Assembly (NCBI RefSeq): GCF_001373415.1
Contig: NZ_CDSE01000099.1
Span: 1-47,573 of the forward strand
Source: Paenibacillus dakarensis
GTDB taxonomy: Bacteria > Bacillota > Bacilli > Paenibacillales > Paenibacillaceae
DNA: 47,573 bases
Direction: 5' to 3'
The notes under the pieces were generated by a model. The model was not told the DNA's origin and did no database searches. It saw only the letters and a program-made list of their open reading frames with translations. This document shows positions 15,905 through 24,326 of this stretch, one piece after another (within the stretch, counting starts at the first letter, position 1; the number at the start of each line of letters is the position of its first letter). Both the position numbers and the translations under genes were made by a program.

Positions 15905-17236
15905 ATGACAGAAACACAAAGAGTTACGGTTATTGGTGCAGGACTCGCGGGCAGTGAGGCAGCTTGGCAAATCGCAAGTCGGGGCGTGCCGGTGACTTTA
16001 TATGAAATGCGGCCGGTCGTAAAGACACCGGCTCACCATACAGATCAATTTGCCGAGCTCGTCTGCAGCAATTCGCTTCGCGCTAACGGGATGACGAATG
16101 CGGTTGGCGTGTTAAAGGAAGAAATGAGACAGCTAAACTCTCTGGTTATAGGATCAGCTGACCGAAACGCGGTTCCGGCAGGGGGAGCCCTTGCTGTGGA
16201 CCGCGACGGTTTCTCTGGAGAGATAACGAAGACACTTCATGAACATCCGTTAATTGAGGTTGTAAATGAAGAAATTCAGCATATACCTGAAGAAGGTATT
16301 GTTGTAATTGCTACTGGCCCGCTCACATCACCGGCATTATCGGCGGAAATTAAAAAGCTAATGGGCGAGGATTATTTTTATTTTTATGATGCAGCAGCTC
16401 CGATCATTGAGAAAGATTCAATTGATATGAGCAAGGTTTACCTTGCTTCCCGTTATGACAAAGGTGAAGCGGCATATTTAAACTGTCCGATGACAGAAGA
16501 AGAATTCGATGCATTCTATGATGCGCTTATCCATGCAGAGGTAGCACAGCTGAAGGAATTCGAAAAGGAAATCTATTTCGAAGGCTGCATGCCGATTGAG
16601 GTGATGATGAAGCGCGGGAAACAGACGGCGCTCTTTGGCCCCATGAAGCCGGTCGGCCTTGTGAATCCCCATACCGGTGAACTTCCATATGCTGTCGTTC
16701 AGCTTCGTCAGGACAATGCAGCGGGTACACTGTACAATCTGGTTGGATTCCAGACACATTTGAAGTGGGGAGAGCAGAAGCGTGTATTCTCCATGATACC
16801 TGGACTTGAGAATGCTGAAATTGTGAGATATGGAGTAATGCATCGTAATACATTTGTGAATTCTCCGAAACTGCTCGAACCAACTTATCAGGTGAAGAAC
16901 CGTCCAAACCTGTATCTGGCGGGCCAGATGACTGGTGTAGAAGGTTATGTCGAGTCGGCAGCCTCTGGACTGATCGCAGGTATTAACGCCGCTAGAGCAG
17001 CCCAGAATCAAGATGGGCTTGTATTTCCGCAGGAAACAACCATCGGAAGTATGGCCTATTACATCACGAATGCAGATCCGGAGCATTTCCAACCCATGAA
17101 TGCTAACTTTGGTTTGCTGCCTGGTCTAGAGATTCGTATACGTAACAAGAGAGAGAAGAACGAGGCGCTCGCTAACCGGGCACTGGAGCAGGTTCGAGAG
17201 TTTATTAGCTTAAATGCGCTTCACACGAATTCTTAA
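15905..17236 (+). CDS. trmFO: FADH2/folate-dependent tRNA (uracil-54-C5)-methyltransferase
   Basis: The 443-residue flavoprotein methylates U54 of tRNA using methylenetetrahydrofolate. The N-terminal FAD-binding motif is VIGAGLAGSEAAW (residues 10-22); the family signature EMRPVVKTPAHHT and FAELVCSNSLR follows. ATG 15905 is preceded by CAGGGGGGATT, 20 bases after topA. In B. subtilis the next gene is codV (xerC-like recombinase); here hslV follows after only 26 bases, so codV is absent from this position. Confidence 0.97.
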   Translation: MTETQRVTVIGAGLAGSEAAWQIASRGVPVTLYEMRPVVKTPAHHTDQFAELVCSNSLRANGMTNAVGVLKEEMRQLNSLVIGSADRNAVPAGGALAVDRDGFSGEITKTLHEHPLIEVVNEEIQHIPEEGIVVIATGPLTSPALSAEIKKLMGEDYFYFYDAAAPIIEKDSIDMSKVYLASRYDKGEAAYLNCPMTEEEFDAFYDALIHAEVAQLKEFEKEIYFEGCMPIEVMMKRGKQTALFGPMKPVGLVNPHTGELPYAVVQLRQDNAAGTLYNLVGFQTHLKWGEQKRVFSMIPGLENAEIVRYGVMHRNTFVNSPKLLEPTYQVKNRPNLYLAGQMTGVEGYVESAASGLIAGINAARAAQNQDGLVFPQETTIGSMAYYITNADPEHFQPMNANFGLLPGLEIRIRNKREKNEALANRALEQVREFISLNALHTNS

Positions 17237-17262
17237 TCCGTAATATAGGGAGGTCCTTCATC

Positions 17263-17805
17263 ATGGATATGACTTTTCACGCGACGACCATCTGTGCAGT
17301 ACGGCATAACGGAAAGGCTGCTATTGCGGGAGATGGACAAGTTACATTCGGGGAAAGTGTAGTAATGAAGCAGACCGCCAAAAAAGTACGCCGACTTTAC
17401 CGGGGACAAGTTGTCGCCGGTTTTGCCGGTTCTGTGGCGGATGCAATTACATTGTTTGAAAAGTTTGAAGGAAAGCTGGAAGAGCATCACGGAAATTTAC
17501 AGCGGGCTGCCGTTGAATTAGCTAAGGACTGGCGTCAAGATCGAATTCTCCGCAAGCTTGAAGCGTTAATGATTGTAATGGATAAGACAGGAATGCTGCT
17601 TATTTCCGGTGGAGGCGAAATCATTGAACCTGATGATGATGTGCTTGCTATTGGTTCAGGCGGCAATTTTGCGTTATCTGCAGGGCGTGCATTAAAGCGG
17701 CATGCCGGGCATATGGAAGCTCGCGATATTGCAAGAGAAGCGCTGCAAATTGCATCTGAAGTATGCGTGTATACGAATAGTAATATCATCGTGGAAGAAT
17801 TGTGA
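17263..17805 (+). CDS. hslV: ATP-dependent protease subunit HslV (ClpQ)
   Basis: The 180-residue peptidase subunit forms the proteolytic core of HslUV. Conserved HATTICAV, AGDGQVTFG, GFAGSVADAITLFE and AIGSGGNFALSAGRAL identify it. As in B. subtilis ClpQ, a few residues precede the TTI(C)AV segment that supplies the N-terminal threonine in E. coli HslV, so the nucleophile is not obvious. ATG 17263 has the better spacing from AGGGAGG; ATG 17269 would yield MTFHATT, and removal of Met would expose threonine. Both starts are in frame. Confidence 0.96.
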   Translation: MDMTFHATTICAVRHNGKAAIAGDGQVTFGESVVMKQTAKKVRRLYRGQVVAGFAGSVADAITLFEKFEGKLEEHHGNLQRAAVELAKDWRQDRILRKLEALMIVMDKTGMLLISGGGEIIEPDDDVLAIGSGGNFALSAGRALKRHAGHMEARDIAREALQIASEVCVYTNSNIIVEEL

Positions 17806-17830
17806 TTAAAGCACAGGTGGAGGGATGACG

Positions 17831-19234
17831 ATGAGTAATGAAGCAATGACCCCAAGACAAATTGTGGCGGAGCTTGATAAATATATTGTTGGTCAGAAAC
17901 AAGCAAAGAAATCCGTAGCCGTCGCACTTCGCAACCGATATCGGAGAAGCAGACTGTCTGAAGAGGAAAGAGATGAAATCGTTCCTAAAAATATTCTAAT
18001 GATCGGTCCGACAGGAGTAGGTAAAACAGAGATTGCAAGACGTCTTGCCAAACTGGTTAATGCGCCTTTTGTCAAAATCGAGGCAACGAAGTTTACAGAA
18101 GTGGGTTACGTTGGACGCGATGTAGAGTCAATGGTCCGCGATCTTGTTGAAACTGCAATCCGAATGATTAAGGCGGAGCGAACCGAAAAGGTTAAGGACA
18201 AGGCAGAAGAGATGGCGAATGAACGTATTGTACAGATCCTGGTTCCTTCGGCGAGTAAAAATAAAAGTCAGCGAAATCCGTTTGAGATGCTGTTTGGCGG
18301 AAACCAATCCAATAATGAAGTAGAAAATGACACTGAAGAGAAAGACAGTAACATTAAAGAGCAGCGGAGACAGGTAAGGTTTAAATTGCTGTCAGGAAGT
18401 CTTGAGGAAGACCTCATAGAAATTGATGTTGAGGATACAGCGCCAAACATGTTTGACATGTTTGCGGGTCAGGGCAATGATCAAATGGGAATGAACATGC
18501 AGGAAATGTTTGGGAACCTCATGCCCAAGCGGACGAAGAAGCGTAAACTTCCTATTAAGGAAGCTCGTAAAGTTCTGATTCAGGAGGAAGCTGCAAAGTT
18601 AATCGACATGGATGATGTTATCCAGGAATCTGTAAGAAGGGCCGAACAGTCGGGGATCATTTTTATTGACGAAATCGATAAGGTTGCAAGCCAAGGCAAC
18701 TCATCAGGGCCTGATGTATCCCGTGAAGGAGTGCAGCGTGATATTCTGCCGATCGTTGAAGGATCCACCGTAATGACCAAATATGGTCCTGTAAAGACGG
18801 ATTATGTGCTGTTTATTGCTGCTGGAGCTTTCCATGTATCCAAGCCATCGGATCTGATTCCTGAGCTTCAGGGACGTTTTCCAATTCGGGTCGAACTGAG
18901 CAGCTTATCTCTTGACGACTTTGTTTCCATTCTTACAGAACCTCAGAACGCGTTAACAAAGCAGTATGTGAACTTGCTCCGCACAGAAGACATTGAAATC
19001 GAGTTTTCGCCGGAAGCGATTCGGGAGATTGCGCAAATTGCTGCATCAGTGAATCAAAACACGGAAAATATCGGTGCCCGGAGGCTTCATACAATTTTGG
19101 AAAAGCTGCTCGAGGACTTATCGTTTGAGGCTCCTGAACTAACTCTGGAGCGAATGGTCATTACTCCCCAGTATGTTAAAGAAAAATTGGCTGACATTGC
19201 CCAGGATCGGGATTTGAGTCAATACATCCTGTAA
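17831..19234 (+). CDS. hslU: HslUV protease ATPase subunit HslU (ClpY)
   Basis: The 467-residue AAA+ unfoldase begins MSNEAMTPRQIVAELDKYIVG, with Walker A GPTGVGKT at residues 59-66, Walker B IIFIDEIDK and a central intermediate domain containing a polar stretch and Met-rich MFDMFAGQGNDQMGMNMQ. It feeds unfolded substrates into HslV. ATG 17831 is preferred to 17825 because GGTGGAGGG is then about 6 bases away. In B. subtilis codY follows; here 380 non-coding bases and the fla/che operon follow. Confidence 0.97.
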   Translation: MSNEAMTPRQIVAELDKYIVGQKQAKKSVAVALRNRYRRSRLSEEERDEIVPKNILMIGPTGVGKTEIARRLAKLVNAPFVKIEATKFTEVGYVGRDVESMVRDLVETAIRMIKAERTEKVKDKAEEMANERIVQILVPSASKNKSQRNPFEMLFGGNQSNNEVENDTEEKDSNIKEQRRQVRFKLLSGSLEEDLIEIDVEDTAPNMFDMFAGQGNDQMGMNMQEMFGNLMPKRTKKRKLPIKEARKVLIQEEAAKLIDMDDVIQESVRRAEQSGIIFIDEIDKVASQGNSSGPDVSREGVQRDILPIVEGSTVMTKYGPVKTDYVLFIAAGAFHVSKPSDLIPELQGRFPIRVELSSLSLDDFVSILTEPQNALTKQYVNLLRTEDIEIEFSPEAIREIAQIAASVNQNTENIGARRLHTILEKLLEDLSFEAPELTLERMVITPQYVKEKLADIAQDRDLSQYIL

Positions 19235-19249
19235 TGTCGAATTGTCGAA
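19235..19249 (+). promoter_or_regulatory. Two Spo0A boxes directly after hslU
   Basis: TGTCGAA, the Spo0A-box consensus heptamer, occurs at 19235-19241 and again at 19243-19249 in the same orientation, 8 bases apart. The first abuts the hslU stop codon. Tandem boxes are usually about 10 bases apart, so the spacing is not ideal. Binding is inferred from motif match only. Confidence 0.45.
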
Positions 19250-19401
19250 ATGATTTCATAAGTCGGCAAGCAAGCAGGACCGATAGAGTATAGGTACATT
19301 TTCGGGCAAGACCTAGTCAGCATTTTAGAAAATGAAGTGATTTTTCCATAATTATCCACTGAAATTTGCAGATTATAGAAGAAAAATGGATAAAAATGAA
19401 T

Positions 19402-19439
19402 AAAAAGCCCTTCTTTTTGACAAAAGATAGGGCTTTTTT
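19402..19439 (+). terminator. Terminator separating the hslVU unit from the fla/che operon
   Basis: AAAAAGCCCT (19402-19411) pairs perfectly with AGGGCTTTTT (19429-19438), followed by T residues. It should end transcription coming from dprA-topA-trmFO-hslVU, so the fla/che operon needs its own promoter. Confidence 0.88.
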
Positions 19440-19531
19440 CTCATTGAAAAAAGTCCCATTCTCTAAGAAACTTAGTTTATATGACATCATATTGTCTTTT
19501 TCTACTAAAGACCTAGATTACGGCATAGAGT

Positions 19532-19537
19532 TATAAT
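19532..19537 (+). promoter_or_regulatory. Candidate -10 of the fla/che operon promoter
   Basis: A perfect TATAAT lies 80 bases before flgB and downstream of the terminator. The best -35 at an allowed distance is AAGACC (19508-19513, 18-base spacer), only 3 of 6 matches, so the promoter may be weak or activator-dependent. No sigma-D type promoter (TAAA, ~15 bases, GCCGATAT) was found here. Confidence 0.45.
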
Positions 19538-19543
19538 AGAGAA

Positions 19544-19550
19544 TGTCGAA
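19544..19550 (+). promoter_or_regulatory. Spo0A box at the predicted fla/che transcription start
   Basis: A perfect TGTCGAA begins 7 bases after the candidate TATAAT, so it would cover the start site, a position expected for repression. It is the third copy in 316 bases. Confidence 0.45.
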
Positions 19551-19617
19551 TAAAAGAGGATTTAGTTGGGTAATGTGGAATATGTTTCTTTAGCACTATT
19601 GAGAAGGGGTATGATTG

Positions 19618-20025
19618 GTGAACTTATTAAACAACAGCAGCTTTCAAAGGCTTCAAAGCGGGCTAAATGCCGCAAATCTTAGAAACCAGGTGCTTGCGAA
19701 CAATATTGCCAATGAAGACACACCCTATTTTAAAAGGTCGGATGTAGCATTTGAAAGTCTCTTGCAAAAAGAGATGAACAGTGTACAGGGGACACTGCAA
19801 GGAAAGCGAACAGATCCCAGACATTTTATGATTGGTCCGTCAGGCCGTATTCCGGGTGTATCTGTACGCAGCGATAATTCAAGTTCAATGAACAATAACG
19901 GGAATAATGTCGACGTGGAGAGGGAAATGTCTCTGCTTGCAGAGAATCAGCTTCGATATAATTCCTATGTTCAATCTGTAAATGACCAGATCCGTATTAT
20001 GCGGGCAGCAGTGGAAGGGAGATAA
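19618..20025 (+). CDS. flgB: Flagellar proximal rod protein FlgB
   Basis: First gene of the fla/che operon. The 135-residue product has the rod-protein N-terminal motif RNQVLANNIANEDTPYFKR and a C-terminal amphipathic helix (MSLLAENQLRYNSYVQSVND), the paired ends that assemble as coiled coils in the rod. The start is GTG 19618, or TTG 19615 immediately before it; GAAGGGG is better placed for the GTG. FlgB is exported through the flagellar type III apparatus and joins the rod to the MS ring. Confidence 0.95.
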   Translation: MNLLNNSSFQRLQSGLNAANLRNQVLANNIANEDTPYFKRSDVAFESLLQKEMNSVQGTLQGKRTDPRHFMIGPSGRIPGVSVRSDNSSSMNNNGNNVDVEREMSLLAENQLRYNSYVQSVNDQIRIMRAAVEGR

Positions 20026-20034
20026 GGGTGCATG

Positions 20035-20484
20035 ATGTTCAGTAACAGTTTTAGTGTCAGCGCCTCCGCGTTAACGGCACAGCGTTTAAGAATGGACGTG
20101 ATTTCCTCTAACATAGCGAATTCGGAAACGACGCGTGCTCGCATAAGCAATGGAGAGCTTGTTCCATACCGCCGGAAGGTTGTTGTTATGGAGCCTCAGA
20201 AGAATTCTTTTGAGAGTGTTTTGCAATCTCAGATGGGCGCTGGTGCAGGAATTGGCCAAGGGGTAAAAGTCGGTGCGATCAGGGAAGATCAATCACCGCT
20301 CAAGCCCGTGTATAACCCCAGCCATCCGGATGCGAATGCTGAAGGTTATGTGTATATGCCTAATGTGGATATTACAAAAGAGATGATTGATATGATTTCG
20401 GCCAGCCGATCTTATGAAGCTAATATCACGGCATTAAACGCTTCGAAAGCGATGGTGATGAAAGCCCTAGAGATAGGAAAATAG
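20035..20484 (+). CDS. flgC: Flagellar proximal rod protein FlgC
   Basis: The 149-residue protein has the rod signature SALTAQRLRMDVISSNIANSETTRA at its start (shown here across residues 11-35 as SALTAQRLRM and SNIANSETTR) and a C-terminal helix with YEANITALNASKAMVMKAL. ATG 20035 is spaced better from AAGGG than the adjacent ATG 20032. It follows flgB by only a few bases and forms the proximal rod with FlgB. Confidence 0.95.
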   Translation: MFSNSFSVSASALTAQRLRMDVISSNIANSETTRARISNGELVPYRRKVVVMEPQKNSFESVLQSQMGAGAGIGQGVKVGAIREDQSPLKPVYNPSHPDANAEGYVYMPNVDITKEMIDMISASRSYEANITALNASKAMVMKALEIGK

Positions 20485-20521
20485 AGAATTATACATATAG
20501 AAGGAAGAGGAGGGAATAGTC

Positions 20522-20830
20522 ATGATTCAGAATACGATGTTCGGCCCCGCAGCGGTACAACCTTTGAAAATGCAAACCTCTGTTAAACTGGAAGCAACTC
20601 CTTCAGAATCGTTTCAGAAGTTTGGTTCATATCTTGAGGATGCACTTCAATCGGTATCTGCCCAAGAGAAAAGTTCACATTTAATGACAGATAAAATGAT
20701 GCTGGGCCAAGTCAACGTGGATCAAGCGATGATATCGGCCCAACAGGCTTTACTGAGCGTTCAGCTCACAACACAGGTCCGAAATAAAGTGGTAGAAGCC
20801 TATCAAGAGATCATGCGCACGCAAATCTAA
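20522..20830 (+). CDS. fliE: Flagellar hook-basal body protein FliE
   Basis: The 102-residue protein matches FliE, which links the MS ring to the rod. Its C-terminal half carries the typical QVNVDQAMISAQQALLSVQL and VRNKVVEAYQEIMRTQI. Length is normal. ATG 20522 is preceded by GAGGAGGG. It is the third gene in the usual flgB-flgC-fliE-fliF order. Confidence 0.95.
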   Translation: MIQNTMFGPAAVQPLKMQTSVKLEATPSESFQKFGSYLEDALQSVSAQEKSSHLMTDKMMLGQVNVDQAMISAQQALLSVQLTTQVRNKVVEAYQEIMRTQI

Positions 20831-20863
20831 TGTTTCTAGCAAAGTTTCGGATGGGGTGAAGAT

Positions 20864-22441
20864 GTGAACGAACGAATAGCCCAGTATCGGGAAAAAATTT
20901 CTCAATATTGGAATCAATTCAGCAAAAAAACAAAGATCATGCTTATAGCAACCGTGGCTATTACCTTGATTGCCATTACCGTACTCACGATGCAGTTCTC
21001 TAAAACAGAGTATGAAGTGGCATTCAGAGATTTAAACTCCAGCGATGCAGCCGGAATTATAGAACATCTTGAATCAGAGGGGATTCCATATAAGCTCAGT
21101 CAAGATGGAAGGAGCATATCGGTTCCTAGCACCAATGCAACGAAAGTGCAGATTGACGTTGGATCACAAGGGATTATACAGAACGGCACAATTGGCCTTG
21201 AGACATTTGAGAAGAACGCATCAGCGATTGGTATGACTGAAAATGAGTTTGAAGTAAAGTATGTCAATGCTCTGAACGGTGAGGTCGAGCGATTGCTTGA
21301 AAAAATGAGTGGCGTAAAGGATGCAACCGTGCTGCTTAATCTTCCAAAGGAAAGCATCTTTGCTACTACAGCGGATAGAGAGAAAGCTTCAGCATCGGTT
21401 GTCTTGCAATTTAAGCCGGGTTATCGACCGAACCAGGAGATTATTGACAGTTATTATAATCTGGTTAAAACATCCGTACCGAGTCTGCCGATTGAGAATA
21501 TTACCATCACGAATGATGAAATTGAGCTGCTGGCAACCGCTAAGGGCGGACAAGGCGGATTAATCGGTAAGGTAGAAGAAAACTTTGAACTTCAGAAGAG
21601 GTTTGAAAATCAGGTCCGTGAAAACGTTCAACAGTTTCTATCCCAGTACATGGGACCGAACAAGGTGAACGTACTTGTTGCGTCCAAACTTAATTTTGAT
21701 CAGATCCAAAGTAAAGAAAATTTAGTAGAGCCCGTTGATAAAGAAGAAATGAAGGGAATTGAAATCAGTGTCCAGGAAATTCAGAAGAATTATTCGGGCA
21801 CAGGCAGTCCCACGGGCGGAGTTGCTGGTACAGGAGAGGAAGAAGTACCAGGGTATCCAAGTGATTCGACTAGCGGACAAACGCAATCAGAAGAAACTTC
21901 TAGTACGAGGAACTATGATGTGAATCGTATCACACGCGATATTATTTCAAGTCCATACACTGTTAAAGATTTAACCATTAATGTTTCGGTTGAACCACCT
22001 TCCGGACAAGAAATTTTAGACGAAACGACTAGAGGTGCGATTGAGAATGTTTTGGTGAACATCGTCAGAGCATCGCTTGCAGACTCTGGTATAAGCTACA
22101 CGGATGCTGATTATTCGAATAAGGTTTCGGTGGTGTCAAGGGTAGTCAATACGAAACCAGAAGAAAATACGAAGACATTCCTTTCTCAGCCGCTTATGTG
22201 GGGTATCGGAGTCGCTGCGCTAGCCTTGCTGGCAGGAGGTACATTCTTCTTTATTCGCAGACGGAAGAAGCGGGATTTATTGGAAGAGGATATTCCACTT
22301 CCGCCAACAACGGAATTTCCGTCTATTAATCTGGAGAGTGTGACGAATGAAAGTCAGGTTCGCAAGCAGCTTGAAACACTGGCGAAGAAGAAACCGGACG
22401 AATTTGTGAATTTACTTCGATCTTGGCTAGCTGACGAATAG
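20864..22441 (+). CDS. fliF: Flagellar MS-ring protein FliF
   Basis: The 525-residue protein has two membrane segments: near residues 25-45 (IMLIATVAITLIAITVLTM) and near 443-463 (LMWGIGVAALALLAGGTFFF). Between them lie the ring-building domains, including EVAFRDLNSSDAAGIIEHLE, and a Gly/Ser/Thr-rich loop. The C-terminal tail (LETLAKKKPDEFVNLLRSWL) binds FliG. The start is GTG 20864 after GGGGTGAAG. It forms the inner-membrane ring on which the export apparatus and rotor assemble. Confidence 0.97.
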   Translation: MNERIAQYREKISQYWNQFSKKTKIMLIATVAITLIAITVLTMQFSKTEYEVAFRDLNSSDAAGIIEHLESEGIPYKLSQDGRSISVPSTNATKVQIDVGSQGIIQNGTIGLETFEKNASAIGMTENEFEVKYVNALNGEVERLLEKMSGVKDATVLLNLPKESIFATTADREKASASVVLQFKPGYRPNQEIIDSYYNLVKTSVPSLPIENITITNDEIELLATAKGGQGGLIGKVEENFELQKRFENQVRENVQQFLSQYMGPNKVNVLVASKLNFDQIQSKENLVEPVDKEEMKGIEISVQEIQKNYSGTGSPTGGVAGTGEEEVPGYPSDSTSGQTQSEETSSTRNYDVNRITRDIISSPYTVKDLTINVSVEPPSGQEILDETTRGAIENVLVNIVRASLADSGISYTDADYSNKVSVVSRVVNTKPEENTKTFLSQPLMWGIGVAALALLAGGTFFFIRRRKKRDLLEEDIPLPPTTEFPSINLESVTNESQVRKQLETLAKKKPDEFVNLLRSWLADE

Positions 22442-22453
22442 GGGTGGGACGAA

Positions 22454-23470
22454 TTGGCTAGAGGAAATAATCTAACGTTAAGCGGACGCCAGAAAGCAGC
22501 AATCTTGTTAATCACGCTGGGACCTGAAGTGTCTGCTCAAATCTTCAAGCATTTGCGGGAAGAAGAAATCGAACAGCTAACACTGGAAATTGCCAACGTA
22601 CGGAAAGTGGACAGCGGTGAGAAAGAGATGATCATGTCTGAATTCCATCAGATCTGTCTTGCACAGGAATATATCACACAAGGTGGTATCACGTACGCGA
22701 AAGAGATATTGGAAAAGGCTCTTGGACCACAGAAGGCGATGGAAGTAATCAACCGTCTGACGGCCACCTTGCAGGTAAGGCCGTTTGATTTTGCAAGAAA
22801 GGCAGATCCAAGCCAGATCTTAAACTTTATTCAGAATGAAAATGCACAGACAATCGCCTTGGTTCTTTCGTACTTGCAGTTTGATCAGGCGGCCGCAATT
22901 TTGTCTTCTCTTCCGCAAGAGAAGCAGGCTGAAGTTGCACGACGGGTTGCCGTAATGGACAGCACTTCCCCTGAGGTTATCGCTCAAGTGGAACGTGTAC
23001 TTGAACAAAAACTGTCAGCCACAGTTACTCAGGATTACACAAGCGCCGGAGGAATCGAATCCATTGTACAAATCCTAAACGGTGTGGACCGGGGGACAGA
23101 GCGTACGATCCTGGATGCCCTTGAGATTCAAGATCCGGAGCTTGCTGAGGAAATCAAGAAGCGGATGTTTGTCTTTGAAGATATCGTAAATGTGGACAAC
23201 CGATCCATTCAACGAATTATTCGTGACATTGAGAATGCTGATTTGCAGCTTGCGCTTAAAGTGGCCAGCGAGGAAGTTCGGGACGTTATTTTCCGGAATA
23301 TGTCCAAAAGAATGTCCGAAACATTCAAAGAAGAAATGGAATATATGGGACCTGTGCGGTTGCGTGACGTTGAGGAAGCCCAGACTCGTATCGTAAGCAC
23401 CATCCGGAGACTTGAAGAAGCGGGAGAAGTGATTATAGCTCGCGGCGGAGGAGATGACATTATTGTCTAA
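22454..23470 (+). CDS. fliG: Flagellar motor switch protein FliG
   Basis: The 338-residue rotor protein has the N-terminal FliF-binding region (LSGRQKAAILLITLGPEVSA), the middle domain with EKQAEVARRVAVMDSTSPEV and the C-terminal torque-generating domain, where MFVFEDIVNVDNRSIQRIIR and the GPVRLRDVEEAQ segment are seen. The start is TTG 22454 after GGGGTGGG. Length equals that of B. subtilis FliG as I recall it. The end overlaps fliH. Confidence 0.97.
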   Translation: MARGNNLTLSGRQKAAILLITLGPEVSAQIFKHLREEEIEQLTLEIANVRKVDSGEKEMIMSEFHQICLAQEYITQGGITYAKEILEKALGPQKAMEVINRLTATLQVRPFDFARKADPSQILNFIQNENAQTIALVLSYLQFDQAAAILSSLPQEKQAEVARRVAVMDSTSPEVIAQVERVLEQKLSATVTQDYTSAGGIESIVQILNGVDRGTERTILDALEIQDPELAEEIKKRMFVFEDIVNVDNRSIQRIIRDIENADLQLALKVASEEVRDVIFRNMSKRMSETFKEEMEYMGPVRLRDVEEAQTRIVSTIRRLEEAGEVIIARGGGDDIIV

Positions 23471-24326
23471 CTTGATCAAATCGTCCCAGTATATGCCGTT
23501 GGATGTCTTGAAAAAGTTGGATTTATCCCGTCAATATACAGTTTCATCAGTACAAGACAGTGAAGAAAAGGATACCTCTGAGCAATTACAGACTTCTGAT
23601 CCAGCAGTCCACCATGCATTAGCTGAAGCTGAAAGAATAAAGGAAGAGATGCTGAAGGATGCGAAGGATTTCGCAGAACGGCAAATTCGGGAAGCTTCTG
23701 AAGAAGCAGAGCGGATTCTTGCAGATGCCCAGGCTCAAATCACAGCATGGTGGGAAGAAAGGCGTAGCCAGGACGAGGATCTTGGAGAAGCACTGAAAGC
23801 CGAGGGCTTCCGTCAGGGATACGAAGAGGGAACAGCAAAAGCCGAGTCTGAAATGAAAGAAATAATGGCTAGGACAACGGAAGAAGCACGTATTCTCCTT
23901 CAGCAGGCTTATGAGGCGAAGGAAGAGTTGATTCAAGAGGCGGAACCGTTTTTGGTTGATCTGAGCTGTGCAATTGCCGAGAAAATACTGGACAGACAGT
24001 TAACCGTTGAAACGGATTATATGCTGGAACTTATAAGGAAGAATTTGACCCGTAAACGAGAAAAAGGAGTTATTTCACTCTGTGTATCTCCAACACATTT
24101 CGCATTTGTGCATGCGGCTAGGGAGGAGCTGGCGCTGGCACTCGATTCTCAAGCAGAGCTTGAGATATTACCGGACGCAACGGTCAAAGACAGGGGCTGT
24201 GTTATCCGTTCTTCGTTCGGCAGCGTAGATGCCAGAATCGATACCCAGCTAACGGAGATAAAGAAAGAGTTAATAAGGCTGTCACTTGATGATGAGGAAC
24301 GGAGAAATCAAGATGAAGAAGCTTGA
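23463..24326 (+). CDS. fliH: Flagellar export ATPase regulator FliH
   Basis: The product (287 residues from TTG 23463, 290 from ATG 23454) has an N-terminal SNLIKSSQY, a long Glu/Ala-rich helical region (about 45-150) with repeated E-A-E and A-x-x-x patterns typical of the FliH/V-ATPase E-G family, and a C-terminal globular domain (LIRKNLTRKREKGVISL). It binds FliI and inhibits or positions the ATPase at the export gate. GGAGGAG is at proper distance for TTG 23463 but almost touches ATG 23454. It overlaps both fliG and fliI. Confidence 0.9.
   Translation: MSNLIKSSQYMPLDVLKKLDLSRQYTVSSVQDSEEKDTSEQLQTSDPAVHHALAEAERIKEEMLKDAKDFAERQIREASEEAERILADAQAQITAWWEERRSQDEDLGEALKAEGFRQGYEEGTAKAESEMKEIMARTTEEARILLQQAYEAKEELIQEAEPFLVDLSCAIAEKILDRQLTVETDYMLELIRKNLTRKREKGVISLCVSPTHFAFVHAAREELALALDSQAELEILPDATVKDRGCVIRSSFGSVDARIDTQLTEIKKELIRLSLDDEERRNQDEEA

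Larger units (their letters stand above)
19235..19617. other. Non-coding gap between hslU and flgB (no codY)
   Basis: No open reading frame of credible coding character lies in these 383 bases. The gap contains, in order, two Spo0A-box heptamers, an AT-rich stretch, a strong terminator, a second AT-rich stretch with a candidate -10, a third Spo0A box and the flgB ribosome binding site. In B. subtilis codY occupies this place. Confidence 0.7.

Noticed and set aside
19506..19530. Possible sigma-D promoter starting with TAAA before flgB
   Set aside because: The sequence GGCATAGA sits only 12 bases downstream of TAAA rather than about 15 and matches GCCGATAT poorly.
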